A stretch of DNA of 44,217 nt, from contig NZ_BAAAYN010000093.1 of the NCBI RefSeq assembly GCF_039536245.1, positions 342 through 44,558 of the forward strand, read 5' to 3'. A program made the translations under genes and the position numbers. The notes under the pieces are model-generated. The model had not been told where the DNA came from. It made no database searches and saw only the letters and a program-made list of their open reading frames with translations. Shown here piece by piece: positions 8,037-16,713 of the stretch (position 1 is its first letter; each line of letters begins with the position of its first letter). The DNA comes from Cryptosporangium minutisporangium. GTDB taxonomy: Bacteria; Actinomycetota; Actinomycetes; Mycobacteriales; Cryptosporangiaceae.

Positions 8037-9314
8037 ATGACGTCACTGCGTACCGCGGTATTCGACGGAATCCGACCGGCGAATCTCGATGCTCTCCGCT
8101 CGGCCGACCCGCAGGTCGCCGATCTGCTGGGCGCGGAGTACGACCGCGTCCGCCACTGCATCCAGCTGACCGCGAGCGAAAACTTCACGTCCCCGGCGGT
8201 CCGAGCCGTGCTGGCCTCGACGCTCGGCGACAAACACGCCGAGGGGTACCCGGGGCGGCGCTACTACGGCGGGTGCGAGTTCCTCGATCAGGCCGAGGAG
8301 CTGGGGCGCTCCCGGGCGTGCGAGTTGTTCGGGGCCGAGTACGCGAACCTGCAGCCGCACTCGGGCACGCTGGCCAACCTCGCCGCGTACGCCGCGCTGC
8401 TGGTCCCTGGTGACACGCTGCTGGCGATGGAGCCCCGCTACGGTGGTCACTTCTCGAGCGGTAGCAGTCGGAACTTCTCCGGTAAGTGGTTCCGCACGGT
8501 CGGGTACGGCGTCCGCCGGGCCGACGAACGCATCGACTACGACGAGGTGCGCGATCTGGCCGTCGAGCACCAGCCGAAGTTGCTGGTCTGCGGCGCGACC
8601 GCCTACACCCGACTGATCGACTTCGCGGCGTTCCGCGAGATCGCCGACGAGGTCGGTGCCTACCTCCTGGTCGACGCCGCCCAGATCAGTGGGCTGGTCG
8701 CCGGACGTGCGGTGCCCTCGCCGATCCCGTACGCCGACGTCACCACGGCCACCTCGCACAAGTCGCTGCGCGGACCGCGCGGCGGCATGATCCTCTGCAC
8801 CGCTGAGCTGGCCCGCCGGATCGACAACGCGGTGTTCCCGTTCCTCCAGGGCGCGCCGCTGATGAACTGCGTCGCGGCGAAGACGGTGGCGCTGGGCGAG
8901 GCCGCGGACGCGTCGTTCGGCGACTACGCGCAGCGGGTGTTGGCGAACGCGAGCGCGCTCGCCGCCGGCCTCGAGCGGGCCGGTCTACGGCTGGTCGCGG
9001 GCGGCACCGACAACCACATGGTGCTCGTCGACCTCGGCGACGACGGCGTCACGGGTGCCGACGCCGAACAGCGCTGCCGCGACGTCGGGATCCTGCTCAC
9101 CAAGCACGTGCTGCCGTTCGACCACCGGCTGCCGGAGCACGCGTCCGGACTTCGGCTGGGGACGCTCGCCGCGACCACCCAGGGCATGACGGAAGCGGAC
9201 ATGGGCACCGTCGCGGACCTCATCGTCCGGGCGATTCGTGGCATCGACCCGGTAGGTGTCCGGAACGAGGTCGCCGACCTCGCGGCCCGCTACCCCTGTT
9301 ACTCGTCGTATTGA
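8037..9314 (+). CDS. Divergent SHMT-like PLP enzyme
   Basis: This 425-residue protein aligns along its length with serine hydroxymethyltransferase: the TASENF start, GYPGRRYYGGCE, LQPHSG and the PLP lysine K242 in SHKSLRGPRGG. Two positions differ from the canonical enzyme and from its neighbour. In HFSSG (138-142) the second His of HLTHG is Ser141, and in DAAQISGLVAG the His of DMAHxAGL is Gln216. These residues lie near PLP and the substrate, so it may have a different aldol specificity (threonine or methylserine type) rather than being a second housekeeping GlyA. ATG 8037 follows GGGGGTGG; the longer open frame upstream lacks family similarity. Confidence 0.85.
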   Translation: MTSLRTAVFDGIRPANLDALRSADPQVADLLGAEYDRVRHCIQLTASENFTSPAVRAVLASTLGDKHAEGYPGRRYYGGCEFLDQAEELGRSRACELFGAEYANLQPHSGTLANLAAYAALLVPGDTLLAMEPRYGGHFSSGSSRNFSGKWFRTVGYGVRRADERIDYDEVRDLAVEHQPKLLVCGATAYTRLIDFAAFREIADEVGAYLLVDAAQISGLVAGRAVPSPIPYADVTTATSHKSLRGPRGGMILCTAELARRIDNAVFPFLQGAPLMNCVAAKTVALGEAADASFGDYAQRVLANASALAAGLERAGLRLVAGGTDNHMVLVDLGDDGVTGADAEQRCRDVGILLTKHVLPFDHRLPEHASGLRLGTLAATTQGMTEADMGTVADLIVRAIRGIDPVGVRNEVADLAARYPCYSSY

Positions 9315-9350
9315 TCCCTCGGCTCGGGGGCGGCCGTCTACAGTGCCTCC

Positions 9351-9635
9351 ATGCGACTGGCCTTCGACGTCGGAGTACACGAGCGCCATCGTGTGGAGTT
9401 CAGCTTCAGCAAAGCCTGGGGCTGGTTGACGATCTCGGTCGACGGTCAGCGAGTGCGCTCCGACCTGCACATCGCGTCTATCCAATTGGTACAGACCTTC
9501 GACCTGGTCGTCGGCGTCCAGGAACGGCACGCGGTGCGGATCGAGAAGCATCGGGAGCGCATGTTCGGTGGGTTCCGCCCCCAGCCGGTCTACGCCTACG
9601 TCGACGGGCGGCTGGTCGCCCAGGGCGTCGCCTGA
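9351..9635 (+). CDS. Conserved small protein of unknown function
   Basis: This 94-residue soluble protein alternates charged and hydrophobic residues in a likely beta-sheet pattern: RVEFSFSKAWGWLTISVDG, then VVGVQERHAVRIEK, then YAYVDGRLVA. The repeated phrase HERHRVEF and QERHAVRIE suggests two similar strands. I have an impression of similar small actinobacterial proteins but cannot name the family. It starts at ATG 9351 with a weak ribosome site, 36 bp after the SHMT-like gene, and is followed at once by a hairpin. It may be co-transcribed with that gene. Confidence 0.65.
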   Translation: MRLAFDVGVHERHRVEFSFSKAWGWLTISVDGQRVRSDLHIASIQLVQTFDLVVGVQERHAVRIEKHRERMFGGFRPQPVYAYVDGRLVAQGVA

Positions 9636-9657
9636 CCCGACGCGAGAGCCCGTCGGG
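9636..9657 (+). terminator. Short hairpin after the 94-residue gene
   Basis: The 7-bp stem CCCGACG (9636-9642) pairs with CGTCGGG (9651-9657) around an 8-nt loop, directly after the stop codon. No T-run follows. Confidence 0.45.
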
Positions 9658-9834
9658 CCTCCGTCGTTATCGATCAGTGATGCAGGCCACACGCAGCGGA
9701 TTTGTCTACCACTGATAACGGCCAAGATCATCTTTAATCCATTTTGATCCCGGAAGTTCAGGGATGCCGCTACGTTCTGGCCCCAGCCGAGCACTGAACG
9801 CAGTGCCGGAAAGCCCGAACCGGAGGCGTAGCCC

Positions 9835-11517
9835 ATGCTTCACCGCCGCTCGTTATCCGACTCCGCCCCGTCGACGCGTCCGAGAGCCGGCCGGGTGGCC
9901 GTCGCGCTCGCGGCCGCCGCCGCCCTCGGACTAGCCGCGACCGGTCCGGCCGCCGCGGATCCGCCCACACCCGCGCAGGCGGGGGCTGCCGCGTCGAAGA
10001 AGCTCACCTCGGCGGTCACGGTCGCCGGCGTGCTGGGGCATCTGCGGCAGTTCCAGCGGATCGCCGACGCCAACGGCGACACCCGCGCGTCGGGCACCCC
10101 CGGTTACGACCGCAGCGCGGACTACGTCGCGCGCAAGCTGCAGCGTGCCGGTTACCGGGTGACCAGGCAGAGCTTCCAGTTCCCGTTCTTCGAGGAGCTG
10201 AACCCGTCGAAGTTCGCCCGGGTGAGTCCCACCCCGACGACGTACGTGAACGGGACGGACTTCTACACGCTCTCGTTCTCCGGCGACGGTGTCGCGCAGG
10301 GCACGGTGACCCCCGTCGACATCAACCTGACGCCGCCGCGGGCGTCGACCAGCGGTTGTGAGGCCGCGGACTTCGCGAACTTCCCGCGCGGCAACATCGC
10401 GCTGGTGCAGCGCGGCACGTGTGACTTCGCGGTGAAGGTGAACAACGCCGCGACCGCCGGCGCGATCGGCGTCGTCGTGTTCAACCAGGGCAACGGCACC
10501 GAGGCCGAGAACCCGGATCGGTACGGGGCGTTCCAGGGCAACCTCGGCGGACCGGTGCCGATCCCGGCGATCTCGACGTCCTACGCGCTCGGCGCCGACC
10601 TGGCCGGCACCGCGAACACCGTCGTCCGGATCGAGACCGACACCCTGTCCGAGACCCGCACCACCCAGAACGTCCTCGCCGAGACGCCCGGTGGGCGCGC
10701 GGACAACGTCGTGATGGCCGGCGCACACCTGGACTCGGTGCCGGAGGGCCCGGGCATCAACGACAACGGCACCGGCAGCGCCGGTCTGCTCGAGGTCGCA
10801 CTGCGGTACGCGCCGCTGGCCAAGGGCGCGAAGCCCACGAACAAGGTGCGGTTCGCCTGGTGGGGCGCGGAGGAGAGCGGGCTGCTCGGGTCCGAGCACT
10901 ACGTCGCTTCGCTGACGCCGACGCAGGTCGCGGACATCGGTCTGTACCTGAACTTCGACATGATCGGTTCGCCGAACTACACGCTCGGGGTCTACGACGG
11001 TGACAACTCGACCGGTACCGGGACGCCGCCGCCCGGATCCGGGGCGCTGGAAACGATCTTCCGCAACTACCTGACCAGCCGCGGTCAGCAGCCCGTCGAC
11101 AGCGAGTTCAGCGGACGCTCGGACTACGGGCCGTTCATCGCCGAGGGCATCGGGATCCCGGCCGGCGGGCTGTTCACCGGCGCCGAGGGCATCAAGACCG
11201 CCGAGGAGGCCGCGAGGTTCGGCGGCGTGCCGGACGTCGCCTACGACCCGTGCTACCACCAGGCGTGCGACAGCTTCAACCCGGTGGGCGACGGGGCGGA
11301 CGCCGCGACCTACCAGCGGCTGAAGGCCGCGTACGGGAAGAAGCTCGTCGGCAACGTGAACGTGTTCGCGCTCGACCTGAACTCGGACGCGATCGCGGAC
11401 GCCGTCGCCCGACTGGCGTTCGACACCAGCGGGGTCTCCGCACCGGGTGACACCCCGGCGGCAGCCTCCGCGGGGGCGCCGAGCGGCGGTCTGGACGGCC
11501 ACTTGCTGACCGCCTGA
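9835..11517 (+). CDS. Secreted M28-family aminopeptidase with PA domain, copy 1
   Basis: This 560-residue protein has a signal peptide (basic start, then an Ala/Leu-rich stretch ending near ATGPAAAD), so it is exported. A PA insert (around 150-265, with ALVQRGTCDFAVKVNNA) precedes the zinc peptidase part. The di-zinc ligands are visible in GAHLDSVPEGPGINDNG (His and Asp), WWGAEESGLLGS (catalytic Glu pair), LNFDMIGSPNY and CYHQACDS. It resembles the Streptomyces griseus aminopeptidase group, which removes N-terminal hydrophobic residues. The start has GGAGG upstream. The leader from 9720 is AT-rich and likely holds the promoter. Confidence 0.93.
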   Translation: MLHRRSLSDSAPSTRPRAGRVAVALAAAAALGLAATGPAAADPPTPAQAGAAASKKLTSAVTVAGVLGHLRQFQRIADANGDTRASGTPGYDRSADYVARKLQRAGYRVTRQSFQFPFFEELNPSKFARVSPTPTTYVNGTDFYTLSFSGDGVAQGTVTPVDINLTPPRASTSGCEAADFANFPRGNIALVQRGTCDFAVKVNNAATAGAIGVVVFNQGNGTEAENPDRYGAFQGNLGGPVPIPAISTSYALGADLAGTANTVVRIETDTLSETRTTQNVLAETPGGRADNVVMAGAHLDSVPEGPGINDNGTGSAGLLEVALRYAPLAKGAKPTNKVRFAWWGAEESGLLGSEHYVASLTPTQVADIGLYLNFDMIGSPNYTLGVYDGDNSTGTGTPPPGSGALETIFRNYLTSRGQQPVDSEFSGRSDYGPFIAEGIGIPAGGLFTGAEGIKTAEEAARFGGVPDVAYDPCYHQACDSFNPVGDGADAATYQRLKAAYGKKLVGNVNVFALDLNSDAIADAVARLAFDTSGVSAPGDTPAAASAGAPSGGLDGHLLTA

Positions 11518-11527
11518 CCCGTCGATC

Positions 11528-11574
11528 TACGCCGAATCCGCCTCCACGGCTTCCGTGGGGGCGGATTCGGCGTA
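11528..11574. terminator. 22-bp hairpin terminator
   Basis: Arms 11528-11549 and 11553-11574 pair at 21 of 22 positions plus one G-T pair, with a 3-nt loop. It separates the two tandem peptidase genes, so each probably has its own promoter. Confidence 0.8.
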
Positions 11575-11678
11575 TCCGAGCGCGACGGCGCGCCGGGCGT
11601 GGGCTGGCGGGCGGCGTGGGCTAATGCGACTAATCTCCTGATTCGGGATTTATCGACGTCATCCCGGGGAGATGGCCC

Positions 11679-13457
11679 ATGCTCGCTCGCACCCGCCGCG
11701 GCGGCTCGGCCCGGAGGCCGATCCGCTCGATCGGAGTGATCACCGCGCTCACCACCGCCGCGCTGGTCGGTCTCGCCGCCAACCAGATGACGGCGACCGC
11801 TCATCCCCCCGAGATCTCACGGCAGGCGAACGAGCGCCCCGCTCCCGCGCGCCCGGCTCCCGCCCGCCCCGTCGCGAAGGCTGAGCCCGCGGCGGGCACC
11901 AGCGGGCCGACGGCCGCCGCGAAACCCCGCCCGGTGACCGAGGGCGCCGTTCTCGGCCGCGCGCTCGCCGCTCAGGTGACCGTCGAGGGCGTCCTCACCC
12001 ACCTGCGTGAGTTCCAGCGGATCGCCGACGCCAACGGGGGCACCCGGGCGTCCGGGGTCGGCCGCGGTTACGCGTACAGCGCCGACTACGTCGCACGCGA
12101 GCTCCGCGCGGCCGGTTACCGGGTGACCCGTCAGCAGTTGTCGTTCCCGTACTTCGAGGAGACCCGCCCGACGACGTTCCGCCGGGTCTCCCCGGAGCCT
12201 CGTCAGTACCGCGGGCCGGACGACTTCCGGATCCTGAGCTACTCCGGGGACGGCGTGGCCGAGGCGCGCGTCCACCCGGTCGACGTCAACCTGACGCCGC
12301 CGCGCAGCACCACCAGCGGCTGCGAGACCGCCGACTTCGCCGACTTCCCGGCCGGGTCGATCGCGCTCCTGCAGCGCGGTAGCTGCGATTTCAACGTGAA
12401 GGTGCGCCACGCGGTCGCCGCGAAGGCGTCCGGCGCGATCATCTTCAACCAGGGCAACGGCACCCCGACCGCCAACCGCGACCGCTTCGAGACGTTCGGC
12501 GGCACGCTCCAGCGGTCGTTCAGCATCCCGGCCATCGCGGTGTCCTACGCGGTCGGCGCCGAGCTGGCCGGGTCGCCGCGGGCACGCGTCCGCATCGAGA
12601 CGGACACCCGGTCGGAGACCCGCACGACCGAGAACGTGCTCGCGGACCTGCCCGGTCCGGCCGAGGGCCGGACGGTCATCGTCGGCGCGCACCTGGATTC
12701 CGTGCCCGAAGGGCCCGGTATCAACGACAACGGCAGCGGTAGCGCGGGCGTGCTGGAGGTCGCGGTGCGCTACGCGGAGCTGATCCGGAAGACCGGCGGG
12801 GCCGCGCCACCGAACCCGGTGCGGTTCGCCTGGTGGGGTGCCGAAGAGACGGGGCTGCTGGGCTCGCAGCACTACGTCGACGGTCTGACGCCGGCGCAGA
12901 AGCGGGCGATCGCGCTCTATCTCAACTTCGACATGATCGGTTCGCCCAACTACGAACTGGGCGTCTACGACGGGGACAACTCGGACGCCCGGGAGGGGAC
13001 GAGTCGCGGTCCGGCCGGATCGGCGCAGATCGAGACGTTCTTCCGGAGCTTCCTGGCCGAGCGCGGACAGAAGTCGACGCCGAGCGGCTTCGACGGACGC
13101 TCGGACTACGGGCCGTTCATCGCCAAGGGCATCCCGGCCGGTGGAATCGACACCGGCGCGGAAGGGGTGAAGTCGAAGAGTGCGGCCGAACTGTTCGGGG
13201 GAGTACCGGGTGTCGCGTTCGACCCCTGCTACCACCAGGCGTGTGACGCGCTGACGCCGAAGCCGTCCTCGACCGATCGGGCGAAGAAGGAGATCTACCG
13301 CAAGCTCGCGGTGGCCTACGGCAGCCGGCTGGTCGGCAACGTGAACGTGGTGCCGGTCGACCTGATCAGCGATGCGATCGCCACGGCCGTCGGGCAGTAC
13401 GCCTACGACGTCTCGGACGTCGTCGGCGCGGCGGCTTCGGCCTCGCCAGCGCCCTGA
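11679..13457 (+). CDS. Secreted M28-family aminopeptidase with PA domain, copy 2
   Basis: This 592-residue paralogue of the preceding gene has the same order: signal peptide, a longer Pro/Ala-rich linker (about 45-95), PA insert with LLQRGSCDFNVKV, and the peptidase part. The metal residues are kept in GAHLDSVPEGPGINDNG (about residue 336), WWGAEETGLLGS, LNFDMIGSPNY and CYHQACD. The Pro-rich linker may pass the cell wall. The two copies clearly arose by tandem duplication and have diverged. Its last 55 bp overlap the 3' end of the opposing MerR gene. Confidence 0.93.
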   Translation: MLARTRRGGSARRPIRSIGVITALTTAALVGLAANQMTATAHPPEISRQANERPAPARPAPARPVAKAEPAAGTSGPTAAAKPRPVTEGAVLGRALAAQVTVEGVLTHLREFQRIADANGGTRASGVGRGYAYSADYVARELRAAGYRVTRQQLSFPYFEETRPTTFRRVSPEPRQYRGPDDFRILSYSGDGVAEARVHPVDVNLTPPRSTTSGCETADFADFPAGSIALLQRGSCDFNVKVRHAVAAKASGAIIFNQGNGTPTANRDRFETFGGTLQRSFSIPAIAVSYAVGAELAGSPRARVRIETDTRSETRTTENVLADLPGPAEGRTVIVGAHLDSVPEGPGINDNGSGSAGVLEVAVRYAELIRKTGGAAPPNPVRFAWWGAEETGLLGSQHYVDGLTPAQKRAIALYLNFDMIGSPNYELGVYDGDNSDAREGTSRGPAGSAQIETFFRSFLAERGQKSTPSGFDGRSDYGPFIAKGIPAGGIDTGAEGVKSKSAAELFGGVPGVAFDPCYHQACDALTPKPSSTDRAKKEIYRKLAVAYGSRLVGNVNVVPVDLISDAIATAVGQYAYDVSDVVGAAASASPAP

Positions 13458-14179
13458 GCCCGGGCCACCAGCTCCTCGAACGTCCGCTGGATCGCGCCGT
13501 TGAAACCGCGGGAGAAGTAGGCCGCGACGGTCTTGTCGGCGTGCGGCCGGAGTCGGGTGATCGCTTCGACCGCGTGGTGCAGCTCGTCGGCGGCGGGCAG
13601 GGCGCCCGGGCCGTCCGCCGCGAGCAGGTGCCCGTCGACCAGCACGACGATCCGGTCGGCGGTGCGCTGCTGGTCGTCCCGGATTCCCTCGCTGAGGTCG
13701 AGCACGGCGGTGAGCGGAATGCCGGCCGCCACCATCTCGACCCCGGCCGCGAACGGCTGCGGCTCGAGGATCTCGAACGTGGTCGGACCCGTGCGGGCCA
13801 GGACGCCGAGTTCGATCGCGCGCGCCAGCAGGTCCGGTGTGGCCTGGCCGCCGTAGAGCCGCTCCAGGTCCGACAGCGTGATCGGCTCCGGACGCTCGAC
13901 GCGCGGCTCCGGCCGGGTCACCGACTCCAGGCCCAGGACGTCCTCCAGGTCGCGGCCTTCGGCCCAGGCGTCCACCAGATCGCGGATCACCCCGAGCGTG
14001 TAGCCGCGCTCGAGCAGCCGGTTCACCAGGCGGAGGCGGACCAGGTGGTCGTCGGAGTAGAGCGCGATCTTGCCCGCTCGGCGCGGCGGCGGCAGGATGC
14101 CGCGGTCCTGATAGACGCGAATGTTCCGGACGGCCGTGTCGGTCGCGTCGGCCAGCTCCGCGATGCGGTACTCGGCCAA
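13403..14179 (-). CDS. MerR-family transcriptional regulator
   Basis: This 258-residue protein has an N-terminal winged-helix MerR domain (residues 2-70: YRIAELADATDTAVRNIR, then YSDDHLVRLRLVNRLLERGY) and a long C-terminal region with no recognised metal-binding cysteines. I chose TTG 14179 because GGGAGG lies five bases upstream and the domain begins right after it; the open frame reaches 14401 but reads as noise there. This longer MerR type is common next to oxidoreductase genes in actinomycetes, and it lies downstream of the monooxygenase on the same strand. Its effector is unknown. Confidence 0.88.
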   Translation of the reverse strand: MAEYRIAELADATDTAVRNIRVYQDRGILPPPRRAGKIALYSDDHLVRLRLVNRLLERGYTLGVIRDLVDAWAEGRDLEDVLGLESVTRPEPRVERPEPITLSDLERLYGGQATPDLLARAIELGVLARTGPTTFEILEPQPFAAGVEMVAAGIPLTAVLDLSEGIRDDQQRTADRIVVLVDGHLLAADGPGALPAADELHHAVEAITRLRPHADKTVAAYFSRGFNGAIQRTFEELVARAQGAGEAEAAAPTTSETS

Positions 14180-14273
14180 CCGGACCTCCCTGCCACCGAT
14201 GTTCCCTTCGCGGTGGGTGATCCGCCGCGAGGGAAGAGTATCGACGCCGGGCAGGCGGCTGCCGAGGGCCGCA

Positions 14274-15809
14274 CTACTCCCGCCGTGCGGCCACGGCGAG
14301 GGCGGGGGTCGCGGTGAGGCGGTACTCGCCGACGTCGAACTTCCGCGTGACGAGCCGGAACCGCCACGTCGACGACGGCCACTGCGTGGTGACCCGGCCA
14401 TTGGCGTCCTGATACCAGCTGTGGCAGCCGCCGTTGACCCAGATCGTCCGCTTCATCCGACGGTCGAGTAGGGCGTTCCAGCGTTGCTGCGCGTCGTGGC
14501 GGGCTTCCACGGTGCCGAGTTGATGGCGGTCCATCGTGACCAGCGCGTCGATCACGTAGTTGAGCTGCGACTCGATGATGAACACCATCGAGCTGTGACT
14601 CAGGCCGGAGTTCGGGCCGATGAGCAGGAAGAAGTTCGGGTAGCCGTGCACGGTCGTCCCGCGCAGTGCCTCCATGCCGTCGGCCCATCGGTCGGCCAGC
14701 CGGACGCCGCCCCGGCCGGTGATCCGCTGCGCGATCGGCATGTCGGTGACGTGGAAGCCGGTGCCGAAGATGATCGCGTCGACGTCGCGCCGGGTGCCGT
14801 CCGACCCGACCACGGTGTCGCCCTGGACGGCCGTCAGCCCGGCGTTGACCAGTGAGACGTTCGGCTGGGTGAGCGCCGGATACCAGTCGTTGGAGAGCAG
14901 GACCCGCTTGCAGCCGAGCCGGAAGTTGGGCGTGACCGCCGCCCGCAACGCCGGATCGGCGATGGCCCGCCGGATGTGCGCCTTGCCTGCGACTTCGGCC
15001 GCCCGCAGGATCGCCGGCGTGAGGATGAAGCCGGGCACCTCGGCCTCGCGAACCAGATAGACGCCGGCCCGCGCGGCCTTCTGGGCGAGCGCCGACCGGC
15101 TGAACACCGCCCGCTCGGTGCGGGTGATCGGACGGTCAGCGCGCGGCAGGATCCACGGCGCGGTGCGCTGGAACACGGTCAGCTCGCCGACCCGGGGCTG
15201 GATCCGGGGTACGAACTGGATCGCCGACGCGCCGGTGCCGATCACCGCGACCCGCTTGCCGGTCAGGTCGTAGTCGTGGTTCCACCGGGACGAGTGCCAG
15301 ACCTCGCCGCTGAAGCCGGCCAGACCGGGCACGGCCGGAACCTGCGGGTCGGAGAGCGGACCGGCCGCGGAGATGAGCACCGTCGCGGTGAGTTCGCCGG
15401 TGGTGGTGCGTAGGTGCCAGTGCCGCTCGGACTCGACCCACGTCGCGTCGAGCACCTCGGTGTGGAACCGCACGTGCGGCCGGACGCCGAACCGGTCGAC
15501 GACGTCCTCCAGGTAGCGGCGGATGTCCGGCTGCGCGGAGAAGCTACGGGGCCAGCGCGGGTTCGGCGCGAACGAGAACGAGTACAGATGCGACGGGACG
15601 TCGCAGGCGCAGCCGGGGTAGGTGTTGTCGCGCCAGGTCCCGCCGATCGCGTCGGCGCGCTCCAGCAGGACGAAGTCGTGGATGCCGACGCCCTTCAGGC
15701 GGACCGCCGCACCGATCCCGCCGAAGCCGGTACCGATCACGGCCACCCGGACGTGTGGTGTGCCGCCTCCGTCGCCGATCGCTGCCGGCACCTCTGCCGT
15801 CTCCGTCAT
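14274..15809 (-). CDS. Baeyer-Villiger-type flavin monooxygenase
   Basis: This 511-residue class B flavoprotein monooxygenase would use NADPH and FAD to insert oxygen next to a ketone or oxidise a heteroatom. The FAD Rossmann motif GTGFGGIG is near residue 26, and the NADP Rossmann motif VIGTGASAIQ lies in the middle. The fingerprint FxGxxxHxxxW is exact: FSGEVWHSSRW. GGTWRDNTYPGCACDVPSHLYS is the usual block after the first motif. It is followed by a MerR gene and preceded by an SDR on the same strand, with an inverted repeat just upstream of its start. The substrate cannot be told. Confidence 0.93.
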   Translation of the reverse strand: MTETAEVPAAIGDGGGTPHVRVAVIGTGFGGIGAAVRLKGVGIHDFVLLERADAIGGTWRDNTYPGCACDVPSHLYSFSFAPNPRWPRSFSAQPDIRRYLEDVVDRFGVRPHVRFHTEVLDATWVESERHWHLRTTTGELTATVLISAAGPLSDPQVPAVPGLAGFSGEVWHSSRWNHDYDLTGKRVAVIGTGASAIQFVPRIQPRVGELTVFQRTAPWILPRADRPITRTERAVFSRSALAQKAARAGVYLVREAEVPGFILTPAILRAAEVAGKAHIRRAIADPALRAAVTPNFRLGCKRVLLSNDWYPALTQPNVSLVNAGLTAVQGDTVVGSDGTRRDVDAIIFGTGFHVTDMPIAQRITGRGGVRLADRWADGMEALRGTTVHGYPNFFLLIGPNSGLSHSSMVFIIESQLNYVIDALVTMDRHQLGTVEARHDAQQRWNALLDRRMKRTIWVNGGCHSWYQDANGRVTTQWPSSTWRFRLVTRKFDVGEYRLTATPALAVAARRE

Positions 15810-15818
15810 GTTGCGGCT

Positions 15819-15871
15819 CCCATCGTGTCAACACCCGGTGGGACGTTAACATCAGTCGTTGACACGATGGG
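15819..15871. promoter_or_regulatory. Perfect 14-bp inverted repeat upstream of the monooxygenase
   Basis: CCCATCGTGTCAAC (15819-15832) and GTTGACACGATGGG (15858-15871) are perfect inverted arms 25 bp apart. They start 10 bp before the monooxygenase ATG and end 10 bp from the SDR stop. The right-hand spacing and the internal TGTCAAC/GTTGACA words look like a repressor operator. The repeat could also fold in RNA as a hairpin after the SDR gene. Confidence 0.65.
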
Positions 15872-15880
15872 CGGAGTTGG

Positions 15881-16663
15881 TCAGAACGAGCGCGCGCTCG
15901 GCCTTCCCTGGCCGCCGTCCACCACGAGGTTGGCTCCGGTGATCCAGGACGCGCGGTCGGAGAGCAGGAACGCGGCCACGTCACCGACCTCCTCCGGGCG
16001 ACCGAGCCGTCCGAACGGGAACTCGTTGGTGCGGAACCGCTCGAAGACGTCCGGGTTCTGCGCCTGGAACCGCTCCCAGCTCCCGCCCTCGAACAGGATC
16101 GAGCCCGGGCTGATCGCGTTCACCCGGATGTGCAGCGGCGCGAGCTCCAGTGCGAGCGTCGTCGCCAGGTGGATCTCGGCCGCCTTCGCGGCCGCGTAGG
16201 CCGTGCGCGGCCCCGGCTTCATGCCGGTCACCGACGCGACGAACAGCACCGATCCACTGCCGGCCCGTTCCAGATGCGGCAACGCGGCCTTGGTGAGCGC
16301 CGCCGCGTGCCCTGCGTTGAGCGCGAACGTGCCGAGGAAGTCGTCGACGTCGCCGGTGCGCAGGTTGCCGTTGCCTGCCGTGCCACCCGCGTTCGCGACG
16401 ATCCGGTCCAGGCCGCCGAGCGCGCTCGCCACCTCGTCCACCGCGCTCTGCAGCGCCGCCGAGTCGGTCACGTCGGCAACCGCGGTGACGACCAGGCGGC
16501 CATGGCGTCCGATCGTGTCGGCGGCGGCGGCGAGGCCGTCCGGGCCACGGGCGATCAGGCCCACCGCGGCGCCCTCCCGCGCGAGCGAGTCGGCGATCGC
16601 CAACCCCAGGCCTCGGCTGCCGCCGGTGACCACCGCACGCGCGCCATCCAGCCCCAAATCCAT
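15881..16663 (-). CDS. Short-chain dehydrogenase/reductase
   Basis: This 260-residue NAD(P)-dependent SDR has the glycine motif TGGSRGLGLA near residue 13, NAG in VANAGG, the catalytic Ser in VASVTG and the Tyr-x3-Lys pair in AYAAAKAAE. The C-terminal RLGRPEEVGDVAAFLLSD and GANLVVDGGQ are classic. ATG 16663 is preceded by GGAGG at good spacing. It is upstream of the monooxygenase, with the inverted repeat between them, so the two may be co-regulated: alcohol to ketone, then ketone to ester. That order is an inference. Confidence 0.92.
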   Translation of the reverse strand: MDLGLDGARAVVTGGSRGLGLAIADSLAREGAAVGLIARGPDGLAAAADTIGRHGRLVVTAVADVTDSAALQSAVDEVASALGGLDRIVANAGGTAGNGNLRTGDVDDFLGTFALNAGHAAALTKAALPHLERAGSGSVLFVASVTGMKPGPRTAYAAAKAAEIHLATTLALELAPLHIRVNAISPGSILFEGGSWERFQAQNPDVFERFRTNEFPFGRLGRPEEVGDVAAFLLSDRASWITGANLVVDGGQGRPSARSF

Positions 16664-16713
16664 CGCGACCTCCTGGTTCACGGCATTCTCGGCAGCCACG
16701 CTACTGTCTGCGC

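Noticed and set aside
9664-9720. Inverted words CGTTATC...GATAACG upstream of the first peptidase as an operator
   Set aside because: Arms are interrupted by an unmatched GAT and lie 45 bp apart, so support is too weak.
13541-14317. 258-codon plus-strand frame opposite the MerR gene
   Set aside because: Composition is rich in Arg, His and Gln with no fold signs, typical of an antisense shadow.
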